28,868 bases of DNA from an uncultured Collinsella sp. (GTDB lineage Bacteria > Actinomycetota > Coriobacteriia > Coriobacteriales > Coriobacteriaceae). The DNA lies in the NCBI GenBank assembly GCA_902475785.1, contig CABSAN010000026.1, positions 1 through 28,868 of the forward strand. The letters are read 5' to 3'. Both the position numbers and the translations under genes were made by a program. Position 1 is the stretch's first letter. Every line of letters starts with the position of its first letter. Shown here piece by piece: positions 7,770 through 15,050 of this stretch. The notes under the pieces are model-generated. The model saw nothing but the letters and a program-made list of their open reading frames with translations, had not been told where the DNA came from and made no database searches.

Positions 7770-7804
7770 ATGTCTGAGTAGTTCTTTTTAGAGGAGGAAA
7801 TGTA

Positions 7805-9694
7805 ATGAACGGAGTCTTGCTCATGGTTGTGGCCGCGGCGGTGCTCGCCTGCGGCTATCTGGGCTATGGCCGATGGCTGGCCAACAAGTGGGGCGTTGAC
7901 AAAGAGGCCCTCACGCCGGCCAAGCGCATGAAGGACGGCAAGAGCTTCTCGCCTGTCTCCGCCTTCACCGCGTTCTCGCACCAGTTCAGCTCGATCTGCG
8001 GTGCCGGTCCTGTCACGGGTACGATCGTCGCCATGGCCTTTGGCTGGCTGCCCGTCGTGCTCTGGGTCCTCGTCGGCGGCATCTTCTTTGGCGCCGTCCA
8101 CGACTTTGGTGCCCTGTACGCCTCGATGAAGAACAACGGCAAGTCGCTCGCTCAGCTCATCGAGAAGTACATCGGCAAGACCGGCCGTCGCCTGTTCCTG
8201 CTGTTCTGCTGGCTGTTCTGCATCATCGTCATCGCCGCCTTCACCGACATGGTCTGCAAGACGTTCATGTTTACCCCGGCCGTTGACGCTTCTGGCGCTG
8301 CTACCGGTGCCGTCGACTTCACCAAGTCCTATGCCGCCGGCTGCGCTGGTACCATCTCCATCCTGTTCACTTTCGTCGCTATCGCCTTTGGTTGGGCCCA
8401 GAAGAAGTTCAACCTCACCGGCGCTGCCGAGTTCGTCACCGGCGTGGTCCTCATGGTTCTCATGTTCGCCGTCGGTATGCAGTTCCCGGTCTACCTGGAT
8501 AAGTTCCAGTGGTTCGCCGTCGTCATGGTCTACCTGGTCTTCGCTGGCGCTATGCCCATCCAGATGCTCAAGACCCCGCGTGACTACCTCACTTCCATCA
8601 TGATGATCGTCATGATCGCCTGCGCTGTCCTCGGCATCGTCGTCCTGGGTGTTCACGGCCAGGCTACGATGACCGCTCCGGTCTTCACTGGCTTCTCTGG
8701 TGCCTCCGGCATGATGTTCCCGGTCCTGTTCGTTTCCGTTGCTTGCGGCGCTCTCTCCGGTTTCCACAGCCTCGTTTCTTCCGGTACCTCCTCCAAGCAG
8801 GTCGAGAAGGAGCAGGACGCCGTCAAGGTTGGTTATGGCGCCATGGTCGTCGAGTCCTTCGTCGGCATCCTTGCCATCATCGTTGCCGGCATCATGTTCT
8901 CCGACATGAACACCGCCGGTACCGGTGCCCTCAACGCCGGTGTCGCTTCCACCCCGTTCCAGATCTTCGCCGCTGGTATCTCCCGCGGTATGCAGGCCTT
9001 CGGTGTTGATGGCACGCTTGCTACCGTCTTCATGACCATGAACGTCTCCGCTCTGGCCCTGACCTCGCTCGACGCCGTCGCCCGCATCGCCCGCACCTCG
9101 TTCTCCGAGTTCTTTGCCCAGACCAACGACGCCCTGGCCATCGATTCCAAGACTGGCTACATGAAGGTTCTCGGCAACCCCTGGTTCGCCACGGTTGTCA
9201 CCCTGCTCCCCGGCCTCGCTCTCGCCTTTGGCGGCTATGCCAACATCTGGCCGCTCTTTGGTGCCTCCAACCAGCTCCTCGGCGGCATGACCATGATCAC
9301 CCTCGCCGTGTTCTGCAAGTGCACCGGCCGCAAGGGTTGGATGCTCTACGTGCCCGTTGTCTTCCTGCTCTGCTGCACCTTCACCTCGCTGGTCCAGAGC
9401 GCCATGGGCTGCATGACCGCCGTCCAGGCCTACGGCTTCTTCGGCACCATCCCGGCTACCGCCACCACGGCTGCCGTCTCCGTCGCCGCCACCAAGGGTC
9501 TGCAGCTCGTCTTTGCCGTCCTGCTGATGGTCCTGGGTCTCATCGTTGCCGTCAACTGCCTCAAGGAGTTCTTCGGCAAAGAGGCCGGCTCCATGCCCGA
9601 CGAGGAGCCCGAGTGGTCCGAGATGGGCAAGGCCGAGTACGGTCGCGCCGCTGCCGCTGAGGCTCCTGCCGACGCCGAGGCCGCTAAGGCGTAA
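7805..9694 (+). CDS. cstA: CstA-family carbon starvation / peptide or pyruvate transporter
   Basis: CstA-family proteins are inner-membrane carriers linked to uptake of peptides or pyruvate during carbon starvation. The 629-aa protein is strongly hydrophobic, with about 14-15 membrane segments by eye. It begins with a signal-anchor-like helix and carries the conserved N-terminal block FSPVSAFTAFSHQFSSICGAGPVTG followed by the GAVHDFGALY region. The last ~45 residues are a charged, Ala/Glu-rich cytoplasmic tail. GAGGAGG (7791-7797) lies 8 nt before the ATG. Codons end mostly in C, suggesting high expression. It is a single-gene unit with a promoter, attenuator-like leader and downstream terminator. 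Substrate cannot be told from sequence alone. Confidence 0.9.
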   Translation: MNGVLLMVVAAAVLACGYLGYGRWLANKWGVDKEALTPAKRMKDGKSFSPVSAFTAFSHQFSSICGAGPVTGTIVAMAFGWLPVVLWVLVGGIFFGAVHDFGALYASMKNNGKSLAQLIEKYIGKTGRRLFLLFCWLFCIIVIAAFTDMVCKTFMFTPAVDASGAATGAVDFTKSYAAGCAGTISILFTFVAIAFGWAQKKFNLTGAAEFVTGVVLMVLMFAVGMQFPVYLDKFQWFAVVMVYLVFAGAMPIQMLKTPRDYLTSIMMIVMIACAVLGIVVLGVHGQATMTAPVFTGFSGASGMMFPVLFVSVACGALSGFHSLVSSGTSSKQVEKEQDAVKVGYGAMVVESFVGILAIIVAGIMFSDMNTAGTGALNAGVASTPFQIFAAGISRGMQAFGVDGTLATVFMTMNVSALALTSLDAVARIARTSFSEFFAQTNDALAIDSKTGYMKVLGNPWFATVVTLLPGLALAFGGYANIWPLFGASNQLLGGMTMITLAVFCKCTGRKGWMLYVPVVFLLCCTFTSLVQSAMGCMTAVQAYGFFGTIPATATTAAVSVAATKGLQLVFAVLLMVLGLIVAVNCLKEFFGKEAGSMPDEEPEWSEMGKAEYGRAAAAEAPADAEAAKA

Positions 9695-9733
9695 TCGACC
9701 TTACGAATCGAACGTCACATCTATATGACTCGG

Positions 9734-9772
9734 AAAGACCGGGTCCGCAATCAAGCGGACCCGGTCTTTTTT
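9734..9772 (+). terminator. Rho-independent terminator of cstA
   Basis: A perfect 15-bp stem (9734-9748 with 9755-9769), a 6-nt loop AATCAA and a run of T to 9772 lie 40 bp after the cstA stop. The A-rich foot also gives a weaker terminator on the other strand. Confidence 0.92.
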
Positions 9773-9774
9773 CT

Positions 9775-9861
9775 TGCGAGAACAGGTGATGCAAGGGTGT
9801 TCTCGCAGATGTTTTGCGTGGACAAGGGCGTGCGTTGTACCATATAGACGTATATGTGTAC
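9775..9861 (+). promoter_or_regulatory. Promoter region with two inverted repeats before the Toprim gene
   Basis: TGCGAGAACA (9775-9784) and TGTTCTCGCA (9798-9807) form a perfect 10-bp inverted repeat with a 13-nt gap. A likely -35 TGGACA (about 9817-9822) is followed by an AT-rich -10 area around CATATA (9841-9846). That is half of a second palindrome CATATA-GACG-TATATG (9841-9856). The position overlapping the -10 suits a repressor, perhaps the product itself, which has an N-terminal DNA-binding-like region. Inferred. Confidence 0.4.
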
Positions 9862-9877
9862 ATATGAAAGGGGCCCC

Positions 9878-12070
9878 GTGGCCAAGACGGTATATTCCGA
9901 TAACCAAAACAATGTCGATGCCCTGGCTGAGCGTCTGAGCAGCCAGACGTCGCTTTCTGCCGAGCGTGCCAAGCTGGTTGCCTACGACCTACTCTGCCGC
10001 AAAGCACTCAAGATCAAATCGAGCGCGCTGGCGCAGATTTTCCGCTCCGTCGATAAGGAATGTGACACCAAGGCGATGCGCGATGAGCTCATCGCGGCGA
10101 AGATCGTCACCAAGATCGAGGGCAGCGGCGTTAACGGGCGCCCAGCGTTCTATACCATCAATGCCGAGATTCGCGATGTCCAGGAGCAGCCTGTCGAGGC
10201 TACCGAAGAGGCTGGTGCTGAGGATTCCGTTGAGACGGCTACCGTGGAAGAAACTGCTTCGCGCGAGCATATCGATACCGATGAGCTGCTCGATGAGAAC
10301 GTCGTTCGCGCTTTTACCGCCAAGGCGGGTCGCGGCGGCTTTGGCGGGGGCGGCAAGCGCGATGCGCAACGCCGCGCTCAGCAGGAGCGCTTCCGTCGCG
10401 CCGTTGCTCAAAAGGATGAACTTGATACCGAGGCTGTTGAGACCGAGGTTGCTGCCGAGTCGCAGAAGCCCGCGAAGGAGCAAAAGCCCGTGGAGGCCCA
10501 AGAGCCCAAGCGTCGTCGCGGTGCTCACTTTAAGACTGCGCAGCAGGATGTCGCGCATGAGGTTGAAGAGCCTTTCGAGGTTGCAGACGATGTAGAGGAG
10601 TCTGCCAAGAGGGCTCCGGGTTCGTGTCGTCCCGGCCGCGGGTTTGCGGGACGCGCGTATCCCGTAAAGCGTCAGGAGAAGGGCGAGCCAGCTCCGACCG
10701 CTCAGGCCGAGAAGATCGAACAAACCGAGAAAACCGTTGAGCCGGCGACTCGCGAGCAGCGACCTTCCGAGTCGCAGCCTGCGGCTGACATCGAGGCCAA
10801 AGCTCGACAGTCCGCTGATAAGCAGGAGGGGGAGAGCGCCTCAAGCAAGCCCCGTCGCCGCCGTCACCGCGGCGGTCGTGGCTCAAATGCCGAGGCCGCG
10901 GCCGAGAAGGCGGCGACACAAAACAGAGATGAGAAGGCCGAGACTCCGGTGGATCAGGTCAAGCGTCAGCCGGCGAAGGAGACTAAGTCTGATCGTCCGC
11001 GAATGCACTCGTCTGCGCCCAAGCAGGAACGCAATACCCGGGCAGATTCCAAGCGTAAGCCCCATGCACAGGCTGAGCCTGCCGCAGCTGATAATGCTGC
11101 CCAGCGGTCTGAGCCGACCGTCCACGGCGAGGTCTCGGCGTTTGCCCTGGCCCGCGTTCTGGGCAGGCAGCTGCTCAGGGTCGTCCCCACGCCCACGGCG
11201 CTCTCCAAGATCAAGGAGCAGCAGACCCAGATTGTAAGGGTTGAAGGCAAGGACGGTAAAAAGACGCCGCAGCGCACTCAGCACAACGAAATGTCCAATC
11301 GCAAAATCGCCGAGGAGATTGCGATTATCCAGGCATGGATTGAACAGAACCGCGGTGCCGATACGCCGGTTGCCTCGCGTCGCCAGCGTGCCTACCAGAT
11401 CTTCAACGACGAAAAAGCCTTCGACGGCAAGCATGGTGAGCGTCTGATCAGGCGCATGACCGAAAAGGGCATCAGTATGCAGGCGATCAAGGTCGCCCCC
11501 AACCGTCCTGTGCACTTTACGGGCTTCTTTACGCTGGGCGCCGACAAGCCGTTCATTATGGTCGAGAACCTGGATACCTACGACGAAATCGTCAAGCTTC
11601 TGCGTGGCCGCAAACATGCCAAGCTTTTTGGCACTAAGGTGGGCGGCGTGATCTTTGGCGGCGGGTGCAAGGCGAGTGTCTCTCATGCGCTGGATGATTA
11701 TCTGGCCGAGATCGGCTACCGCTTTAACTATATCTACTACGTGGGCGATATCGATCGAGAGGGTGCGCGCATCGTCGAGCAGGCTCGCAACGCCAACGTC
11801 GTTGAGATTCGCCTGCATGCCGGCATGTATCGCGCCATGCTTGCCGAGCACAAGCGTCGCATGAAGGCCGGCGGCGAGTGCGAGCCCGCGGCTGCCAACC
11901 AGGGCGTGCCGCAGAACCTTGCCGCTACGATCAAGGACCTGCCCATGGTCACGCGCGTGCAGTTCCGCAACGTGCTGCGTGAGGGCGGACGAATTCCGCA
12001 GGAGATTCTGATGACCGCCGACTATCGGGATGGCGACTCGGGAAGCTTCGACCGCATGCTGAATAATTAG
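9878..12070 (+). CDS. Winged-helix / disordered / JetD-like Toprim domain protein
   Basis: Function is not established. The GTG at 9878 is chosen because GAAAGGGG (9866-9873) sits just upstream; an in-frame ATG at 9854 lies within the promoter palindrome. The 730-aa product has three parts. Residues about 3-100 look like a winged helix-turn-helix, ending in a wing-like GSGVNGRPAFYTIN. Residues about 105-420 are low-complexity Glu/Ala/Lys/Gln/Pro with Arg-rich patches and likely disordered. Residues about 470-730 match the layout of the DUF2220/JetD C-terminal domain: RRQRAYQIFNDEKAF (about 501-515), then MVENLDTY with Glu563, FGGG (593-596) and YYVGDIDREG with Asp624 and Asp626. The Glu and DxD pair are Toprim-type metal ligands. 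JetD is the nuclease of Wadjet anti-plasmid systems, but no JetA, JetB or JetC partner is present in this window. Confidence 0.7.
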   Translation: MAKTVYSDNQNNVDALAERLSSQTSLSAERAKLVAYDLLCRKALKIKSSALAQIFRSVDKECDTKAMRDELIAAKIVTKIEGSGVNGRPAFYTINAEIRDVQEQPVEATEEAGAEDSVETATVEETASREHIDTDELLDENVVRAFTAKAGRGGFGGGGKRDAQRRAQQERFRRAVAQKDELDTEAVETEVAAESQKPAKEQKPVEAQEPKRRRGAHFKTAQQDVAHEVEEPFEVADDVEESAKRAPGSCRPGRGFAGRAYPVKRQEKGEPAPTAQAEKIEQTEKTVEPATREQRPSESQPAADIEAKARQSADKQEGESASSKPRRRRHRGGRGSNAEAAAEKAATQNRDEKAETPVDQVKRQPAKETKSDRPRMHSSAPKQERNTRADSKRKPHAQAEPAAADNAAQRSEPTVHGEVSAFALARVLGRQLLRVVPTPTALSKIKEQQTQIVRVEGKDGKKTPQRTQHNEMSNRKIAEEIAIIQAWIEQNRGADTPVASRRQRAYQIFNDEKAFDGKHGERLIRRMTEKGISMQAIKVAPNRPVHFTGFFTLGADKPFIMVENLDTYDEIVKLLRGRKHAKLFGTKVGGVIFGGGCKASVSHALDDYLAEIGYRFNYIYYVGDIDREGARIVEQARNANVVEIRLHAGMYRAMLAEHKRRMKAGGECEPAAANQGVPQNLAATIKDLPMVTRVQFRNVLREGGRIPQEILMTADYRDGDSGSFDRMLNN

Positions 12071-12072
12071 TT

Positions 12073-12094
12073 CCGCCGTTCTACCGAACGGCGG
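12073..12094 (+). terminator. Hairpin after the Toprim gene, probable terminator
   Basis: CCGCCGTTC (12073-12081) pairs perfectly with GAACGGCGG (12086-12094) around a TACC loop, 2 bp after the stop codon. The following TCCTCTCG is only weakly T-rich, so termination may be partial. Confidence 0.5.
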
Positions 12095-12107
12095 TCCTCT
12101 CGACGCT

Positions 12108-12213
12108 GCGAGGGGCCCTGGCACGGCAATCTGACGTTCAACTTCGGCGGCGCGACCAGAAGGTCAGCGCCGCCTTGTTTCACGTCACCTTGCCATACCA
12201 GGACCCCTCTCGC
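12108..12213. repeat. Long imperfect hairpin in the gene-free region
   Basis: Sequence on both sides of the AGAA loop at 12158-12161 is complementary over about 50 bp. The inner stem is GGCGGCGC-GACC with GGTC-A-GCGCCGCC (12146-12157 with 12162-12174). The outer stem pairs GCGAGGGGCCCTGG with CCAGGACCCCTCTCGC, with mismatches in between. It lies directly before a fragment of the 153-bp element and may be a decayed relative or an unrelated structure. No coding sequence crosses it. Confidence 0.5.
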
Positions 12214-12235
12214 TGTCACGTCCAAAACATCGAGG

Positions 12236-12271
12236 TTAGTGGCCTTCTTTGCGTGCGGAACTCGCGATAAA
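12236..12271 (+). repeat. Truncated third copy of the 153-bp element core
   Basis: The right half of the core is recognisable: GTGGCCTTC, then GCGTGCGGAACTCGCGATAAA ending at 12271. The 25 bases 12247-12271 are identical to the minus strand of copy 2 (7324-7348). The GTTCAT of the arm and the whole left half are missing. This shows the element is a dispersed family and not only a local duplication. Confidence 0.75.
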
Positions 12272-12443
12272 CCTAAGCCGGTGTCCCCGCTCTCCCGGGG
12301 CCTGTGGTTACTTGGTTGTTGCATGCAGCTCGCTTTTCGGAACTGGGCTGATATTTCTTGATGTAAGGCGCTCTTGGTCGTTATGGGCCTGGGGCGTCGC
12401 TCTTTTGGAGGTGGATTTTTGGAAATGCCTGAAAATCCGCTTC

Positions 12444-12536
12444 AACTTCTCGTCCTGCACGAGAAGTTTCGGCCATGACTTCTCTTGTAGGACGAGAAGT
12501 TATGACCGGCACTTTAGAAACGTCCCTAAGTGCCGG
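12444..12536. repeat. Cluster of three overlapping hairpins
   Basis: AACTTCTCGT/ACGAGAAGTT form a 10-bp hairpin (12444-12468), and the same ACGAGAAGTT recurs at 12492-12501. ATGACTTCTC (12475-12484) can also pair with 12494-12503 using G-U pairs. CCGGCACTT/AAGTGCCGG (12506-12514 with 12528-12536) makes a third stem followed by TTTGG. No gene is seen; the whole 12095-12755 stretch lacks credible coding sequence. Confidence 0.5.
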
Positions 12537-12577
12537 TTTGGCTGGAAAGTCGAGATGCAGGGAGCCCGTTGCTGATA

Positions 12578-12696
12578 TGGGACGGAGGGATTCTGCGTCC
12601 GCCTTTTCGGCGGCCGTGCCCCGCTCCTTGCGTGCTGCGCTGGAAAACGCTTCGCGTTTCCTCAGCTCCGCACCCTTGCGGGTTCGAATCCCTCCG
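12578..12696. other. Segment bounded by tRNA-derived repeats
   Basis: TGGGACGGAGGGATTC (12578-12593) is identical to the 3'-terminal stretch of the nearby tRNA-Gln (12757-12772). CGGAGGGATTC (12583-12593) is inverted at 12686-12696, where 17 bases (12680-12696) also match the tRNA T-arm. The inside holds hairpins CCGCC-TTTT-CGGCGG and GGAAAACGC/GCGTTTCC. It may be a degenerate tRNA or an integration relic; a functional tRNA cannot be folded from it by eye. Confidence 0.35.
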
Positions 12697-12706
12697 CTTG
12701 CCCACG

Positions 12707-12742
12707 AAAAAGCGCTCCGGGTCCACAAGGGCCTGGAGCGCT
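12707..12742 (-). terminator. Rho-independent terminator after tRNA-Gln
   Basis: On the minus strand AGCGCTCC (12735-12742) pairs with GGAGCGCT (12711-12718). The inner part also pairs with G-U help, and the stem runs into five T residues (12707-12711 complement). It lies 14 bp past the tRNA 3' end. Confidence 0.85.
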
Positions 12743-12755
12743 ATGTTCTTTAGGG

Positions 12756-12827
12756 CTGGGACGGAGGGATTCGAACCCCCAACAGCCGGCACCAAAAACC
12801 GGAGTTCTACCGTTGAACTACGTCCCA
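12756..12827 (-). tRNA. tRNA-Gln (anticodon TTG)
   Basis: Read on the minus strand, the acceptor stem TGGGACG pairs with CGTCCCA plus discriminator G. The D-arm AGTTCAACGGTAGAACT is standard. The anticodon stem CCGGT/GCCGG encloses the loop TTTTGGT, giving anticodon TTG (reads CAA, glutamine). The T-arm GGGGGTTCGAATCCCTC is normal. CCA is not encoded. It follows the CwlM-like gene by 37 bp on the same strand and ends in a strong terminator. Confidence 0.93.
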
Positions 12828-12864
12828 GTATGGGTGTTGCACAAAAGCAACTCGTTTAGTTTAC

Positions 12865-13770
12865 CTAATCTGCGAGGGCATCGCAAACGCCATCGAGCAG
12901 GCGTACGGCGAGTGTCTGCGCATCACTTGCGGTGAAGGTTCCGTTGTAGCGCGTCATGCCCGTGAGCTCAATGCGGATGCGCGCGGGCTTTTGCTGTGCG
13001 GCGACATTGGCGGTACGGATGCGCTGGGCCAGGTTGTGGCACTCGGCGAGGGCAATCGTGGCGCGCGGAGCGGCGTCGGCGGGCAGCTCGTCGCTTGCGA
13101 TCTCGAGCACCAGGTCAACGTCGGTCGGGACCTCGGAGTCGCAAAGCATCATACCGCTGTTGTCGGTCGTCGCCGTGGCGATGTTCCACATACGCGATGC
13201 TACGCTGCGCGCGATAGGGTCCTCGCCAATGACGGCAATCTGGAAACGCTCGAGTACGTTGGCCGCGCGGGCAAAGCCGATGCGCGATTCGGCCTCGGTC
13301 ACCGAAGGCTTACCCTCCCACACGTGGTGCAGGCGGTTGATATAGGCGTAGGTATCCTGGAAAGCCATACCGTCGGCAAACAGACCGACGTTTTCCTGGA
13401 ACTGCTGAAGGGCCGCTTCGGTGTGAGGGCCAAAGTAGCCATCGTCCTCGCCGCAGGCAAAGCCCAAAACGTTGAGCGCCTTCTGCAGGGCCTGCACATC
13501 GGCGCCATGGAAATTGGGCATACGCAGGTAGAGGGTGCGGTCGCCCAGCTTATACGAGGCGTCGACCAGGGCACTCCAGCAGGGGATGTCAACGGCGTGG
13601 CCGGCGGCAAGACCGCTGTCGAGCCTAAAGGTGCTAACGGCCTGCTCGGTGGTGGCACCAAAGTGCTTGTCGGCGACCTCGGTGGCATCAATCGTGTAGC
13701 CGAGCTGCAGGAGACGAGACTGCACGTCCTCGACGGCTGCTCCCTGCATGCCCGTTGTAATAGGTTCCAT
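12865..13770 (-). CDS. CwlM-like peptidoglycan-binding protein with degenerate C-terminal domain
   Basis: The 301-aa protein has two PG_binding_1 repeats (about 8-72 and 86-146). The stretch ALVDASYKLGDRTLY (67-81) linking them strongly resembles the equivalent part of mycobacterial CwlM, from memory. CwlM is a two-repeat, amidase_3-type protein that in mycobacteria acts as a regulator of MurA and precursor export more than as an amidase. Here the C-terminal part (about 165-301) keeps an alpha/beta pattern and a similar end, but lacks the DPGHGG-type zinc motif and catalytic Glu. It is therefore unlikely to cut peptidoglycan. No signal peptide is seen, so a cytoplasmic role is expected. AAAGGGG lies about 10 nt before the ATG. 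The closest alternative is a generic peptidoglycan-binding protein. Confidence 0.7.
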   Translation of the reverse strand: MEPITTGMQGAAVEDVQSRLLQLGYTIDATEVADKHFGATTEQAVSTFRLDSGLAAGHAVDIPCWSALVDASYKLGDRTLYLRMPNFHGADVQALQKALNVLGFACGEDDGYFGPHTEAALQQFQENVGLFADGMAFQDTYAYINRLHHVWEGKPSVTEAESRIGFARAANVLERFQIAVIGEDPIARSVASRMWNIATATTDNSGMMLCDSEVPTDVDLVLEIASDELPADAAPRATIALAECHNLAQRIRTANVAAQQKPARIRIELTGMTRYNGTFTASDAQTLAVRLLDGVCDALAD

Positions 13771-13908
13771 GAACGAACCCCTTTCGGCGTATCATTCGTA
13801 CTATTTGAGCGCCTGTCGGATAGACGACGCAAAGGGATGCATAAACATACATTCAACAGTGTAGCAACTTGTACCCAAATGCGCTGCCGACAGGTTTTGC
13901 AACCCCCG

Positions 13909-14934
13909 CTAGTTGAGTCGCTCCACAAAGAAATCTGCCATGGAGAGGAACAGTTCGCGTGCATGCGGGTCGAGCGAAACGTCCTCGATGGCGGCCTTGG
14001 CTTTGGCGGTTAGGTCCAGCGCGTAGGCGTGGGCGTAACCGATAGAGCCGGTTTCCTGGAAGATTTCCACGGCGCGCGCGAGCTGCACGGGGTCCTCGGT
14101 GCCCGAGGAGAGGATCGCTTCAATCTCATCGTGATAGCGCTCATCAGACAGGGCGTGTACGGCGACAAGCGTGCGCTTGCCCTCGGTGATGTCGGTACGG
14201 AAGTCCTTGTTGGCGGCCTCCTTGGTACCGATCAAGTTGAGCAGATCATCTTGGATCTGGAAGGCAAGGCCGGTGTGCAGGCCAAAGGCGCGCAGTGCCT
14301 CGACCTGCTGTTCGCTGCCTCCGCCAATGATGGTCCCGGCGGCAAGCGGCGTGGCTCCGCTGTAATACGCGGTCTTGTGCGTTGCCATGTCCAGGTAATC
14401 GTCGACCGAGATGTCAAAGCGCCCGTCACGGACCCAACCCAGGTCGAGCGCCTGACCCTCGATGGTGCGGACGATCATCTCGGTGAGCTCGTGGAGTACG
14501 CGCAACTTTACGTCTGCCTCAAGCGTGGGGTCGTCGAGAACCGTCTTGGTGACCATGGTAAGTGCCAGGTCGCCGCAGTTGATAGCAAGCCCCGTGCCCT
14601 CGGTGAGGTGCATACAGGGCTTGCCGCGGCGCAGCTGCCCGTTATCGGCGATGTCGTCGTGGATGAGCGCACCCGACTGGAAATGCTCGATGGCCGCCGC
14701 GGCGCTGCGGGCGCTCTCAAAGCTGCCGCCCACTGCGGTGGCGGCGAGCATGCAGATGAGCGGGCGGTGGCGCTTGCCTGCATTGGCCGTAAATGCCGAA
14801 AGCGGGATATACAGGTAGCGCTCGATATCGGCAGAGGTCGCCTGTCCGTCAAAGAATGTGGCCAGATAGTCGTTGATCTGGTCAAAGTGCTGGGCTAAAA
14901 AGCTGGTAAACGGACTGGACACAGGTTCTCGCAT
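13909..14934 (-). CDS. Polyprenyl (trans-isoprenyl) diphosphate synthase
   Basis: This enzyme condenses isopentenyl diphosphate onto allylic diphosphates to make isoprenoid chains, as for quinones or other lipids. The 341-aa protein has GKRHRP (53-58), the first aspartate motif HDDIADN (92-98) with following RRGKP (102-106), HKT (186-188), GQALDL (160-165) and the second motif QIQDDLLN (226-233). The second motif ends in Asn where many family members have Asp. Length and order fit the family; chain length cannot be read safely. It is 138 bp upstream of the CwlM-like gene on the same strand. CCTGTCGG/CCGACAGG (13812-13819, 13887-13894) frame that gap. Confidence 0.88.
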   Translation of the reverse strand: MREPVSSPFTSFLAQHFDQINDYLATFFDGQATSADIERYLYIPLSAFTANAGKRHRPLICMLAATAVGGSFESARSAAAAIEHFQSGALIHDDIADNGQLRRGKPCMHLTEGTGLAINCGDLALTMVTKTVLDDPTLEADVKLRVLHELTEMIVRTIEGQALDLGWVRDGRFDISVDDYLDMATHKTAYYSGATPLAAGTIIGGGSEQQVEALRAFGLHTGLAFQIQDDLLNLIGTKEAANKDFRTDITEGKRTLVAVHALSDERYHDEIEAILSSGTEDPVQLARAVEIFQETGSIGYAHAYALDLTAKAKAAIEDVSLDPHARELFLSMADFFVERLN

Positions 14935-15050
14935 TCTTTCTTAGGTCGCATCGTTGCATTATGCAGACAACATATTGCCACATTAGGGCGTCGAGCGCGG
15001 CGGTTGAAGACGATTGAGTCTTACGGCCGCAAACGCGGCAAGGGGCTCGG

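Noticed and set aside
7564..7804. T-box riboswitch in front of cstA
   Set aside because: The conserved T-box bulge sequence (TGGN-type within the antiterminator) is not found; a leader peptide explains the structure better.
7646..8767. Long open frame on the minus strand opposite cstA
   Set aside because: It is very rich in Asp, Glu, Gly and His, as expected from the antisense of a membrane-protein gene with C-ending codons, and no domain is recognisable. cstA is certain on the other strand.
12578..12700. A second tRNA gene (Ser-like) on the + strand
   Set aside because: A T-arm-like GGGTTCGAATCCC is present, but no matching acceptor, D or anticodon arms can be placed and the T stem has a mismatch.
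12852..12868. Sequence resembling the cstA promoter palindrome (TTAGGTAAACTAA on the minus strand)
   Set aside because: It lies at the 3' end of the CwlM-like gene with imperfect symmetry and no promoter, so the likeness is probably chance.
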